This document shows positions 27,783 to 36,014 of a DNA stretch of 64,000 bases, piece after piece. Origin of the DNA: Pectobacterium parmentieri (GTDB lineage: Bacteria > Pseudomonadota > Gammaproteobacteria > Enterobacterales > Enterobacteriaceae); the NCBI RefSeq assembly GCF_001742145.1, contig NZ_CP015749.1, forward strand, positions 3,100,001-3,164,000, written 5' to 3'. Position 1 is the first letter of the stretch. Every line of letters begins with the position of its first letter. The position numbers and the translations under genes are program-made. A model generated the notes under the pieces. It saw only the letters and a program-made list of their open reading frames with translations. It was not told the DNA's origin and did not search any database.

Positions 27783-29507
27783 TCAGGACTCCTGCGCCAG
27801 CAGCGGGTTGGCGAAATCGAAATAGATGACCGATGGGTCGACGATGGTGTTTTCGTTGTGATCGTTCAGGTAACAGAAGAAGTTGCCTTTCACGTTCCAG
27901 AATGGGCTTTCCAGCACGTAGTCGAGACAGGTCTTGTGCGTCACCTGTTCGCGCACCGCGCAAAGCTGCATGCGTACCCGCGCCATCAGGCTAACTTCGC
28001 TGTCCAGCCCGGCAGCGCCCAGCGCGGCGGTGACGGCGAAGGTAGAGTTCACCAGCAGGTAGTACGGGAAGTAGCGCAGCAATTGCTCGTGGGTGAAAAT
28101 ATTTTCAGCCTGCGCCTCGCCGATAACGTCGAGCCAGCCCGCCGCATGTGGCATAAACGCGCTGCCCTGGCAGTCGCGGTAGATAAGCCCGATGGGGAGA
28201 TCCTGCTGCATCTCCACCAGAATATTTTGCTGATGCGCCAGCAGGACCAGGCCGTAATCCGCTTCGGCTGTGAACAGCGGTTTCAGTACCTGCTGGCAGT
28301 AGGCGTCAACCCACGTGTGGGCGGCCTGCTGCGGCGTGATCCCCAGACGTGCGCTCAGGCGTTTGACTGCCGCGACCAGCAGCGAATCGCCGCCATCCGG
28401 TGCGGCCTGCGTCAGAGACACCAGTACGTTGGTCTGGCTTTGTGGCCGATCGACCAGAAGGTTTTCACGCAGGGCAAACAGGCTTTCCGCCATGATATTG
28501 CCGTGCAGATCGCGCAGCCCCCCCCAGCCGTCCTCCTGCATCACCTGGAACGTCGGGAAACGGGTTTGCAACATCTGCCAGCGTTCCGTTTGCGCCAGAC
28601 GCGCCAGGCGCATGCCGCGCGTCACTTCTTTCACCGACAGGGTGCGCACGGAGTTGGTCAGGCGCACGCTGAGGGAAAACTTGATCATGTCGCGGCTGGT
28701 GGCGCAGTAAAGCGAACGGGAAGAGGTGGTCGGCAGCCACGGCGTACCGGCTTCGCCCAGATCCCGCAGTAGCCCCTGCTCCGCCAACTGCTGGCACCAT
28801 GGCTGTTCCAGCAGATACGCGGCCTGCCACGGATGCAGCGGGAAAAGCCACTGGCTATTGCTCAGTTCACTGAGCAACTGTGGGGCGTTTTCAGCGGCAA
28901 AGCGCGTCAGGCGCTGTTGCAGATTCAGATGCAGGCTGTCGCCCGCGATGTGCGCTTTATCAACCGAAAACCAGCGCAGCGAGAAGTGGGGAGCGAAGTC
29001 CGGCAGATAGCGCTCCGCCTCCTGTCGGGTAAAGGGTTCATGCGATTTTGGTGCCGGATGGAACGCGTGGCCCACCAGCAGCGCTTGTTCCGCTTCGCCA
29101 AAGTTCAGCGCGTGCTCGCGCAGGGTGGCCCAGTCGTGACGAGCGTCGATGGCCTGCTGCGTATGCGTATGGCTTTGGGTGACGCGCTGGTAAAACGCAT
29201 CGGCGTGAGACGCGGGCAGCGACAGCGTATGCCGGAGCGTATCAACAATGAGACGGGAAAATGTCGGGAAATCGACAGGCTCGCGATCCGAAGCGCTCAC
29301 TAACTGAGCCGGGAAGGCGAAACGGTGATGCTGAGTCGGTGAGAAGTAGTCCACCGTGAAATGCAGCGCCTGACGATCGTCGAGGGGGATAATCAGTTCA
29401 GCAGGCTGGCTTTCGGTCAGTCGCCACGTTCTGGTTTCACGAATAAGCGCGTTCAGGAAGCACTGCGCAGCGACATCCCAGGTCGGAGTTTTCTTTGGCA
29501 AAGTCAT
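27783..29507 (-). CDS. iucA: Aerobactin NIS synthetase IucA
   Basis: A 574-residue NIS synthetase that couples the first acyl-hydroxylysine to citrate. Characteristic blocks are GHAFHPAPKSHEPF, FPLHPWQAAYLL, LPTTSSRSLYCATSRDMIKFSLSVRLTNSVRTL and HQQNILVEM, with RDCQGSAFMPHA near the end. MTLPKKTPTWDVAAQC at 29507 matches the E. coli start; the frame is open 23 codons more, into the Fur-box region. First gene of the aerobactin operon. Confidence 0.96.
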   Translation of the reverse strand: MTLPKKTPTWDVAAQCFLNALIRETRTWRLTESQPAELIIPLDDRQALHFTVDYFSPTQHHRFAFPAQLVSASDREPVDFPTFSRLIVDTLRHTLSLPASHADAFYQRVTQSHTHTQQAIDARHDWATLREHALNFGEAEQALLVGHAFHPAPKSHEPFTRQEAERYLPDFAPHFSLRWFSVDKAHIAGDSLHLNLQQRLTRFAAENAPQLLSELSNSQWLFPLHPWQAAYLLEQPWCQQLAEQGLLRDLGEAGTPWLPTTSSRSLYCATSRDMIKFSLSVRLTNSVRTLSVKEVTRGMRLARLAQTERWQMLQTRFPTFQVMQEDGWGGLRDLHGNIMAESLFALRENLLVDRPQSQTNVLVSLTQAAPDGGDSLLVAAVKRLSARLGITPQQAAHTWVDAYCQQVLKPLFTAEADYGLVLLAHQQNILVEMQQDLPIGLIYRDCQGSAFMPHAAGWLDVIGEAQAENIFTHEQLLRYFPYYLLVNSTFAVTAALGAAGLDSEVSLMARVRMQLCAVREQVTHKTCLDYVLESPFWNVKGNFFCYLNDHNENTIVDPSVIYFDFANPLLAQES

Positions 29508-29531
29508 AATCAAACAGATCCCGCATGTTTT

Positions 29532-29568
29532 GATAATGCGAATTCTGCCGATAATGTTTCTCATTATC
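29532..29568 (-). promoter_or_regulatory. Overlapping Fur boxes at the iucA promoter
   Basis: GATAATGTTTCTCATTATC (29550-29568) matches the 19-bp Fur consensus at 17 positions when read on the minus strand. A second GATAAT half starts at 29532. The pair sits between iucA and the divergent exporter gene and should repress both in iron-replete cells. Confidence 0.9.
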
Positions 29569-29639
29569 AATAACAATTGTTAGAATTCATAAAATTAATT
29601 TCACAAATAAACACAATTTATATATGGATTAGCAACATT

Positions 29640-30851
29640 GTGACTCCTCTTGAGATAGCCGACGCGCCGCAAAAATCCTTGTCCTGTTGGCCGCTGGCGT
29701 TCAGCGCGGGGCTACTTGGCGTCGGGCAGAATGGCCTGCTGGTGGCGATCCCGGTTCTGGTGATTCAGACAAACCTTAGCCTGTCGATTTGGGCGGCGCT
29801 TTTAACGCTTGGCTCAATGCTGTTTCTGCCATCGTCGCCGTGGTGGGGAAAACAGATCGCGCGCCGGGGCAGCAAACCGGTGGTGCTCTGGGCGCTGGGG
29901 GGATACGGCGCGAGCTTTGCGCTGCTTGGCCTGGGCAGCGTGCTGCTGGCGACTCACGCCATTCCTCCGGGGGCGGGCATCGGGTTGTTAATTATCGCAC
30001 GGATTATCTACGGGCTTACCGTGTCGGCGATGGTTCCGGCCTGTCAGGTCTGGGCCTTACAGCGCGCAGGGGAAGCCAAACGAATGGCGGCGCTGGCGAC
30101 CATCAGTTCGGGATTAAGCTGCGGTCGACTGTTCGGGCCGCTGTGCGCCGCGGCGATGCTGACGCTGCATCCGCTTGCGCCGATGGCGCTGTTAATGGTC
30201 GCGCCGCTGCTGGCGCTTATCATGCTGCTGCGTTTACCGGGCACGCCGCCGCAGCCCGCAGCCAGTCGCAAAAGCGTGCGCCTCACGCCTGTATGCCTGC
30301 CGTATCTCCTCTGCGCGCTGCTGCTGTCGGCGACCGTCAGCCTGATGCAGCTTGGCCTGTCTCCCGCGCTCGCCCGCCAGTTCGCCACGGATACCGCCGC
30401 GATTAGTCATCAGGTAGCGTGGCTGCTCAGCGTGGCGGCGGTAGCATCGCTGATTGCTCAGTTTGGCGTGCTGCGCCCCCAGCGGCTGACGCCGATGGCG
30501 CTGCTGTTAAGCGCCGGGGCACTCATGTTATGCGGTCTGGCGTTGATGATATCTGTTCCGCTGTGGCTGTTTTATCCCGGCTGCGCACTGCTCTCCTTCG
30601 GGGCTGCGCTGGCGACGCCCGCCTATCAGCTTCTGCTTAACGACAAACTTGCCGACGGCGCGGGCGCAGGCTGGGTTGCCACCAGCCACACGCTGGGCTA
30701 CGGACTTTGCGCCATGCTAGTGCCGCTGGTCTCGCGAACCGGCATCAGCGTGGCGCTGCTGGTGACGGCTTTTGTCGCCGCCGCTATCTTCACCGGGGTG
30801 TCTGGCTTTATCTGGCTCAGCCGCCGCCATTCATCGTCTTCCGCAATCTAA
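29640..30851 (+). CDS. shiF: MFS exporter ShiF-like, divergent from aerobactin operon
   Basis: A 403-residue, 12-TM major facilitator with MFS loop motifs (GKQIARRGSKPVVLWALGGYG between TM2 and TM3). ShiF lies upstream of iucA in Shigella and E. coli and is thought to help aerobactin export. The GTG at 29640 (MTPLEIAD...) is chosen because no ATG exists nearby in this frame; the ribosome-binding site is weak. It is divergent from iucA and shares its Fur region. Very GC-rich. Confidence 0.85.
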   Translation: MTPLEIADAPQKSLSCWPLAFSAGLLGVGQNGLLVAIPVLVIQTNLSLSIWAALLTLGSMLFLPSSPWWGKQIARRGSKPVVLWALGGYGASFALLGLGSVLLATHAIPPGAGIGLLIIARIIYGLTVSAMVPACQVWALQRAGEAKRMAALATISSGLSCGRLFGPLCAAAMLTLHPLAPMALLMVAPLLALIMLLRLPGTPPQPAASRKSVRLTPVCLPYLLCALLLSATVSLMQLGLSPALARQFATDTAAISHQVAWLLSVAAVASLIAQFGVLRPQRLTPMALLLSAGALMLCGLALMISVPLWLFYPGCALLSFGAALATPAYQLLLNDKLADGAGAGWVATSHTLGYGLCAMLVPLVSRTGISVALLVTAFVAAAIFTGVSGFIWLSRRHSSSSAI

Positions 30852-30866
30852 GGATAAGGAAAAGTT

Positions 30867-31019
30867 ATGGATGAGGTTCTGGGCTATCGCCTGTTCAACG
30901 TGCAGTTGGCGCGTAAAAACGAAATTTCACCGTCTCTGCTGAGCCTGGTGTTCAGCGGGTCGGAGGTGGCGCAGATGAAATCTGAGCACAGAGGACACCA
31001 TCCAGTTACCATTGAGTAG
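30867..31019 (+). pseudogene. Siderophore-interacting protein, N-terminal remnant
   Basis: The first 38 or so codons (YRLFNVQLARKNEISPSLLSLVFSGSEVAQM) match the N-terminus of SIP/ViuB-type ferric-siderophore reductases. The reading then changes and stops at 31017. AAGGATAAGGAAAAGTT precedes the ATG. It marks the right junction of the aerobactin block, where the rest of the gene was lost on insertion or rearrangement. Confidence 0.75.
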
Positions 31020-31040
31020 CCGCTTGCCTCTCTTTTCTCA

Positions 31041-31079
31041 CCTCACTACAATGTATACAAAACACACAATGTAGTGAGG
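31041..31079. promoter_or_regulatory. Palindromic operator of the parDE pair
   Basis: CCTCACTACA (31041-31050) and TGTAGTGAGG (31070-31079) are perfect 10-bp arms. They end eight bases before the antitoxin ATG, the usual place for ParD-type autoregulation. Confidence 0.75.
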
Positions 31080-31086
31080 TGGCAAC

Positions 31087-31332
31087 ATGGGCGTCATATC
31101 CGTTCGCTTAAATGATGAAACAACCGCACAGCTTGATGCGCTGGCTAAAGCTACAGGACGTACCCGATCTTTTCTGGCTGGACAAGCCATTGAAGACTAT
31201 CTTGCGCGAGAAACCTGGCAGATAGCAGAGATCGAGCAAGCCATAAAAGAGGCCGATGCGGGTGATTTTGTCTCATCCGATGAAATGAATAACCTGTTTA
31301 GGGAATTAGGTACGGCAAGAAATGGAAATTAA
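31087..31332 (+). CDS. ParD/RelB-type ribbon-helix-helix antitoxin
   Basis: An 81-residue protein with the RHH DNA-binding start MGVISVRLNDETTAQLDALAKATGRTRSFLAGQAIEDYL-type pattern and an acidic C-terminal toxin-binding arm. It starts behind GAGGTGGCAAC and overlaps the toxin gene by 11 bases. It represses its own operon through the upstream palindrome. Confidence 0.92.
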   Translation: MGVISVRLNDETTAQLDALAKATGRTRSFLAGQAIEDYLARETWQIAEIEQAIKEADAGDFVSSDEMNNLFRELGTARNGN

Positions 31333-31606
31333 ATGGCTGCGTAAAGCCGCGGCCAATTTGGAAGCCGAATACCTCTATATCGCTCAAGACGATCCACAAG
31401 CTGCCAGCCAGTTCGTAGATGAAGTCCAAAGATTAACGGAATTACTACCGCAACAGCCAGCAATGGGAAGGCCAGGCCGTGTGCCAGGAACGCGTGAGCT
31501 AGTGTTAACACACTATCCCTACATCATCCCCTACCGTGTGAAAGATAATATGCTCCAGATTCTGCGCGTCTTTCATACACACAGACGTTTACCGTCAAAA
31601 TGGTGA
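31322..31606 (+). CDS. ParE/RelE-family toxin
   Basis: A 94-residue toxin. Features of the ParE/RelE fold are IKWLRKAAANLEAEYLYIAQDDPQAASQFVDEV, then GRPGRVPGTRELVLTHYPYIIPYRV and LQILRVFHTHRRLP. No frameshift or stop breaks it, so unlike the RelE copy at 19030 it looks functional. ParE members target gyrase and RelE members cleave mRNA; this one cannot be assigned from sequence alone. Confidence 0.92.
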   Translation: MEIKWLRKAAANLEAEYLYIAQDDPQAASQFVDEVQRLTELLPQQPAMGRPGRVPGTRELVLTHYPYIIPYRVKDNMLQILRVFHTHRRLPSKW

Positions 31607-31664
31607 ACAACCTCCTTTCTGGATTTTAACGAATGTACATCCACCGACTAACCGCCACGCAGTC

Positions 31665-32024
31665 ATGAAAAGCGATAAAAAATATAGCCAACAATCAAGA
31701 TCGTCCGGCTGGGGCGGGAAACGTATAGGCGCGGGCGCTCCAATTGGTAACACCAATGCGGTGAAACATGGGGAACGCAGCCGCCAGGCATTCTTTCCTT
31801 TGTCGGGTGATAATGGGCGATTTACACCGTTGCAATTGCTACGTGTAAGAAACCTGCTCCTTGCTGAACGTGTAGGCGAGTTGATGCACAGATCTCTTTC
31901 TTTGGGTACAGCCGCGTGGCGCGGGTTTATGCGACTAGATGGGATTCTATGGCAACACACACGAAAAATGATGGTATTGGAGCGCCGTAAAGCAAAATTA
32001 AATTTACAGCACTCCCAGCACTAA
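31665..32024 (+). CDS. Small island protein with GGKR-x-GNTNAVKHG motif
   Basis: A 119-residue basic protein of unknown function. The N-terminal GWGGKRIGAGAPIGNTNAVKHG motif is frequent in small phage and island proteins (some are terminase-like). A helical C-terminal half has RVGELMHRSLSLGTAAWRGF. It is the intact copy of the gene whose 5' half also lies at 21300, at the other edge of the aerobactin block. No strong ribosome-binding site is seen. Confidence 0.7.
   Translation: MKSDKKYSQQSRSSGWGGKRIGAGAPIGNTNAVKHGERSRQAFFPLSGDNGRFTPLQLLRVRNLLLAERVGELMHRSLSLGTAAWRGFMRLDGILWQHTRKMMVLERRKAKLNLQHSQH
31685..31864 (+). repeat. Right direct repeat flanking the aerobactin block
   Basis: Same orientation as 21318-21497 and nearly identical to it, including ACATGGGGAACGCAGCCGCC. 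Recombination between the two would excise the siderophore locus together with ParDE. Confidence 0.8.
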
Positions 32025-32186
32025 AAACCGGCACATCAAGCGAAACTCTATTGCCATACGCAGATTATTTTTCAGAGTGACTTTTTATTTTAGTTATATG
32101 AAAAAACAACAACAGTTTAAAATAAATTAAAATATATACTTATGGCTAAACTTCAATTTCCCACAGGAAATCTTTTTATTGGGACG

Positions 32187-32777
32187 TCAGAGAATACTTT
32201 TATCAAAAATATCGGCTAATGGTCGAGTATTGCCATGGTATCCGGCTACATTAGCTTCTAACCATTCCTGAATGCCAATCTTTTCGAAAGAAACACCATA
32301 GCCACAATTAATAATCATATGCTCGAACAATAAACGCTGAGAACGTCCATTGCCTTCCCGAAACGGATGAATCACATTCAAATCTGAATAATATTCTGCT
32401 AACTGAATTATTAGCGCTGGGCGCTCAAAGCCTTGTAAAAAAGCATCATTGGATAGCTGCGTAAAAATTTTATTGGCTTCAATTTCGATACGGGATGCGG
32501 TGCAAAAACGTGTTTGACCTTTAGAAATATCGATACACCGTATTTCTCCTGCCCAATCGAATAAATCCCCGAATATTTTCCCGTGCAGACCACACCAATA
32601 ATGCAGATCGTAAGGCGGCTCTTCAAATTCAATATCGAGAACGGCCAGTTCGGATAGTTGACGTTCCGCATCGTCAAATTTACTGTCATCGTTGATGCCG
32701 AGTTTATTTATCAGGATATCGCTATCAGGATAGGTATAAGGATCTTGCCCTGAGCCATATTTATCAGGCATAACCAC
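32187..32777 (-). CDS. fic: Fic-domain AMP transferase toxin
   Basis: A 196-residue class I Fic protein. The catalytic motif HPFREGNGRSQR is complete, with His137, the acidic residue and the two arginines of HPFx(D/E)GNGRxxR. Upstream parts GLHGKIFGDLFDWAGEIR are typical. Fic proteins AMPylate targets such as gyrase and topoisomerase IV. There is no inhibitory helix in the chain itself, so the adjacent antitoxin must supply it. The two genes overlap by 14 bases. Confidence 0.92.
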   Translation of the reverse strand: MVMPDKYGSGQDPYTYPDSDILINKLGINDDSKFDDAERQLSELAVLDIEFEEPPYDLHYWCGLHGKIFGDLFDWAGEIRCIDISKGQTRFCTASRIEIEANKIFTQLSNDAFLQGFERPALIIQLAEYYSDLNVIHPFREGNGRSQRLLFEHMIINCGYGVSFEKIGIQEWLEANVAGYHGNTRPLADIFDKSIL

Positions 32778-33255
32778 TCGCCTTATACATGGCTATCAGA
32801 TTTTTTCTCAGCGCCTCTCTGTCCTGCTTGTCGCTTGGAAGTGGCGTATCCTCAACGCTGAATCCTTCAAGACGCATACTGTCCCGATAGTTTTTGAGTT
32901 TCACCTGATTGTAGTAATCACGCTTTTCTTCCAGCGTCACCATAAGTGGGGATCGCGTTTTGTCTGGCAACGCTTTTGTCGTGATTTTCCGGTGCTGTTT
33001 AAATATCGACAGATCGGTATTTTTCAATTTCTCGATCAACCGTTCCCCGTCGCCAAACACGCCCCATGACGAGATAGACAAGGCTTGCCGTTTGCCATTT
33101 TTCTCGCGTGATATGTTGATATCCATCGTTGACTGGAGCGTGTTTAACACGTCCTGTACTTTTCTTTCAGAGATACCCGTAGCGGTGACGATAGATTGCG
33201 TATTAGGAGAATTCTCTTGTACCAGAGCCGCGAGTACCGCCATTTCATAACGCAT
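32764..33255 (-). CDS. wHTH-YhfG fusion, antitoxin of Fic
   Basis: A 163-residue protein in two parts. Residues 1-60 look like a winged helix (MAVLAALVQENSPNTQSIVTATGISERKVQDVLNTLQ). Residues 104-163 resemble YhfG/FicA (LEEKRDYYNQVKLKNYRDSMRLEGF), the small antitoxin that blocks Fic. YhfG is normally about 55 residues alone, so this is a fused DNA-binding version that could autoregulate. It overlaps fic. Confidence 0.75.
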   Translation of the reverse strand: MRYEMAVLAALVQENSPNTQSIVTATGISERKVQDVLNTLQSTMDINISREKNGKRQALSISSWGVFGDGERLIEKLKNTDLSIFKQHRKITTKALPDKTRSPLMVTLEEKRDYYNQVKLKNYRDSMRLEGFSVEDTPLPSDKQDREALRKNLIAMYKASGYA

Positions 33256-33332
33256 GGGCTTTCACCTTTAATCCGCATATATATGCGATAAAGAGTACCA
33301 CAATTACGACCCAGGCGTATTTTACCTGCATG

Positions 33333-33450
33333 TGTGATGAGTGACTCGTCACCTGTTCACTCACTGTTAACCACTTAACTCACTAAAAATAAAGATAAAA
33401 AATGAAAGATGAAGAGAGTGAACAGTTTTGTGCAAAATCTTTTTATTTTG
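33333..33450. repeat. Island repeat family, full copy
   Basis: Head GTGATGAGTGACTCGTCACC and tail GATGAAGAGAGTGAACAG, TTTTGTGCAAAATCTTTTTATTTTG in the same order as at 19368-19487. It lies between the Fic and DUF1493 genes. Confidence 0.75.
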
Positions 33451-33467
33451 GCGTCACGTCCATGCCT

Positions 33468-33797
33468 CTAATCGTATAACCACTTCCCTGCTTTAGCTGA
33501 CTCAATGATCATCCCGACAGTAAGCGGTTTTAACGCCTTCGGTAGTGGTTTCTTTTGCCAGATTGGGTACTCATATGCAAAATAATTTCTTCCCTCAAAA
33601 TTTGAATAATCGATATTAAAATGTCCGAATACATCGAGAAGGAAATCGTGCGCATCTTCCGGCAGAAACAGATAATCGTCCTGCAATGTCCAGTCTTTAG
33701 TGACTTGCTTAATACCGGATTTAAACCAATGAGCCCTAATAGGGTAATGCTCCATGAGGTATTGAATAACCTCATTTTCAGTATTTTTCTCGCTCAT
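33468..33797 (-). CDS. DUF1493 family protein
   Basis: A 109-residue acidic cytoplasmic protein: IQYLMEHYPI at the N-terminus, then LQDDYLFLPEDAHDFLLDVFGHFNIDYSNF and the closing LTVGMIIESAKAGKWLYD. This is the DUF1493 pattern, sometimes likened to acyl carrier proteins, but no role is known. In enterobacteria DUF1493 genes often sit in toxin or immunity neighbourhoods; here it borders the island repeat. Confidence 0.8.
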   Translation of the reverse strand: MSEKNTENEVIQYLMEHYPIRAHWFKSGIKQVTKDWTLQDDYLFLPEDAHDFLLDVFGHFNIDYSNFEGRNYFAYEYPIWQKKPLPKALKPLTVGMIIESAKAGKWLYD

Positions 33798-33871
33798 GTC
33801 AGTTTTAATGTACTGTAGGGTGAAAATCGTTTGTCTTTAATTATACACAAGCAGATTAGCCAGGTAAAAAA

Positions 33872-34114
33872 ATGCAGACCGTTTTAAGCCTGTTATATAT
33901 TGATGTGAACCTGTGCACAGTGTGCGATCACTATTTTGATGATGTTGCCTGTGGTCAAGGGGACATTTGGGTATATCGCTCAGGCTCGCTCTCCAACACC
34001 TATTTCATTGTCGATTTCCATGTTGGAATGACAGAGCAATTAGATATTTCCCCCTTTTACATAAAAAGCACCGCCAGGAAGCACGTACTGTGTGATCGAA
34101 GAAAATGGTTATGA
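33872..34114 (+). CDS. Weak small ORF, hypothetical
   Basis: An 80-codon frame with CAGG eight bases before the ATG. No family is recognised. It is Cys- and Tyr-rich (DVNLCTVCDHYFDDVACGQGD) and reads somewhat like a damaged protein. It occupies an otherwise empty 545-bp stretch between the island and the LysE gene; a terminator-like stem (AAGGGG / CCCCTTTTT) follows at 34209-34235. Confidence 0.3.
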   Translation: MQTVLSLLYIDVNLCTVCDHYFDDVACGQGDIWVYRSGSLSNTYFIVDFHVGMTEQLDISPFYIKSTARKHVLCDRRKWL

Positions 34115-34208
34115 ACAAAAGGTTGTGTTTAAAAATTAATACTCCTTTATGATCTAACAGCAAGTGGCATTCCGCCCACACCTGCGTTGGCAACAGGATG
34201 TTGATAAG

Positions 34209-34235
34209 AAGGGGAACGCCGTCAGCCCCTTTTTC
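34209..34235 (+). terminator. Terminator-like stem upstream of the LysE gene
   Basis: AAGGGG and CCCCTT form a short stem followed by TTTTT. Confidence 0.5.
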
Positions 34236-34341
34236 TGTTACTATCGCGCGTTGGAAAATAGCGATATGTATGTAAATATATCTCGCATTACATCGCCGCT
34301 CTCAATCACGCTTTCACAGTGAACTACACGCAGGAGAAATC

Positions 34342-34968
34342 ATGAGCCTTCACCTCTGGCTGGCTTATACAGGGATCATCATCGCCCTGATTGCCATTCC
34401 GGGCCCGTCTGCCTTAATTAGCATGTCGCACGGTTTACGCTACGGCGCGTCACGTGCAACAGCAACCGTACTCGGCGGAGTCAGCGCGGCAATGATATTG
34501 ATGTCCTGTTCAGCATTGGGGTTAGGTGCCATCCTTGCCGCGTCAACCACCGCATTTATCGCATTAAAAATTATTGGTGCGGTTTATCTCATCTGGTTAG
34601 GCATCGCGTCATGGCGTTCCAAAGATATGACCACAGCGGAGCAGGATGTGCAGGAAACAGGGGCTCCAGGTTGGTTTCCGCTATACCGCAAAGGCTTTCT
34701 CGTTGGGATCAGTAATCCTAAAGATCTGCTGTTTTTCGCGGCACTGTTCCCCAATTTTATCGATACCAACGCCCCGCACGCCTTACAGCTCATCATTCTG
34801 GCGGTAACCTGGGCTTTCTTCGATTTCAGCATCATGTTTATCTATGCCTGCACCGGCCGCCGTTTATCGGGCCTGTTTTCCAATCCACGCCGCATCAAGC
34901 TGTTCAACCGCTCAACGGGTGGGATCTTTATTCTGGCAGGCACCACACTAGCGGCGTCAACGCGCTAA
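34342..34968 (+). CDS. LysE/RhtB family amino-acid exporter
   Basis: A 208-residue inner-membrane protein with six hydrophobic segments. The family signature IPGPSALISMSHGLRYGASRATATVLGG is near the N-terminus and VGISNPKDLLFFAALFPNFI near residue 125. Such exporters pump out homoserine, threonine, leucine or related compounds; the substrate is not evident. GGAG lies seven bases before the ATG. It is a single gene. Confidence 0.92.
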   Translation: MSLHLWLAYTGIIIALIAIPGPSALISMSHGLRYGASRATATVLGGVSAAMILMSCSALGLGAILAASTTAFIALKIIGAVYLIWLGIASWRSKDMTTAEQDVQETGAPGWFPLYRKGFLVGISNPKDLLFFAALFPNFIDTNAPHALQLIILAVTWAFFDFSIMFIYACTGRRLSGLFSNPRRIKLFNRSTGGIFILAGTTLAASTR

Positions 34969-35012
34969 GCAATATGGCTCCTGCTGCCTCAAAGCCAGCA
35001 GGAGCCACGTCG

Positions 35013-35495
35013 TTACGATGCCGTAACGAAATCAGCAATGCCCTTCTCATCCAGCCGATAACGAACCCACTCATCCTGCGGCTTCGCACCAATACTTTTG
35101 TAGAAATCGATCGCAGGTTGGTTCCAGTCCAACACGCTCCATTCTAGCCGTCCGCACTGTCTTTCCTGCGCGAGACGCGCAATCTGTTTCAGCAGCGCTT
35201 TACCCGCTCCCGCATTACGATACGCCTGCCCAATATAGAGATCTTCCAGATAGATGCCATATTTCCCCAGCCAGGTTGAATAGCTCATGAAGAAAATCGC
35301 ATAGCCGACGGGCTTGCCGTCAATCTCACAGATCAGCGTTTCAGCCGTCGCGCCCTCGCCAAATAACGAATTCTCAATATCTTCAATCGAGGCTAACACT
35401 TCATGGCGCGCCTTCTCATATACGGCCAATTCAATGATTAAATCCAAAATCACGCTCGCATCTGATTTCTGCGCAGGGCGGATGACAATATTCAT
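35013..35495 (-). CDS. GNAT family N-acetyltransferase
   Basis: A 160-residue enzyme with the whole GNAT fold. It starts NIVIRPAQKSDASVILDLI, has YLEDLYIGQAYRNAGAGKALLKQIARLA for the acetyl-CoA loop (R/Q-x-x-G-x-G/A), and ends GAKPQDEWVRYRLD. The pattern resembles diamine/spermidine N-acetyltransferases (SSAT-like). Substrate not determined. Single gene on the minus strand, convergent with the exporter gene. Confidence 0.9.
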   Translation of the reverse strand: MNIVIRPAQKSDASVILDLIIELAVYEKARHEVLASIEDIENSLFGEGATAETLICEIDGKPVGYAIFFMSYSTWLGKYGIYLEDLYIGQAYRNAGAGKALLKQIARLAQERQCGRLEWSVLDWNQPAIDFYKSIGAKPQDEWVRYRLDEKGIADFVTAS

Positions 35496-35601
35496 AAAGC
35501 GTCTTTTCTCCGGAGCTAACTTTTCAGTATCAACAATAGCTAAGGCTTACCATGCTACCGGATTAAAAATACTGTATGAACTGCATTTTCTACAGCGACT
35601 G

Positions 35602-35793
35602 ATGAACATCATGTACCTGGATTTACACCGTATCGATTTAAACTTGCTGGCGGTGTTTCACTGCGTGTACCCACATCAATCCGTCGCCGCTGCGGCAAAA
35701 GAACTGGCAATGAGCGCATCGGCAGTCAGAACGCGCCTACGGGTCGCTATCACTCTTATAAATAGATCACAAGATAACTTGTCATACAGATAA
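35602..35793 (+). pseudogene. LysR-family regulator, N-terminal remnant
   Basis: Sixty-three codons start like a LysR regulator: LHRIDLNLLAVFHCVYPHQSVAAAAKELAMSASAVRTRLR covers the first helices of the HTH. The rest (effector domain) is missing and the frame ends in unrelated codons at 35793. It precedes the xyloside genes and could be the ruin of a regulator of them or an unrelated decayed gene. Confidence 0.65.
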
Positions 35794-36014
35794 TACGAAA
35801 AAAAGACCACATTAATACATTGATATAAAATGGAAATAGCTCTGCATATCTTCTGGTTACGCTGCTTTTATTATCATTTTTTTGTGACCTGTCTAACACA
35901 TACCAAGAAACGTAACCTTCTTAATAAAATCCGCAATAGTTAATCCTCTACTAAGGGGATAACAATAGCCACGAGCCTAGCAAGAAGTTCCTCAATCCTC
36001 TTTTGGAGTTTCCA

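Noticed and set aside
27519..28772. 417-codon frame antisense to iucA
   Set aside because: Shadow frame; iucA is unmistakable on the other strand.
14713..34341. Second copy of the ssrA 3' end as attR
   Set aside because: I looked for the T-arm and CCA end downstream of the island and did not see it by eye, so the right end of the island stays undefined.
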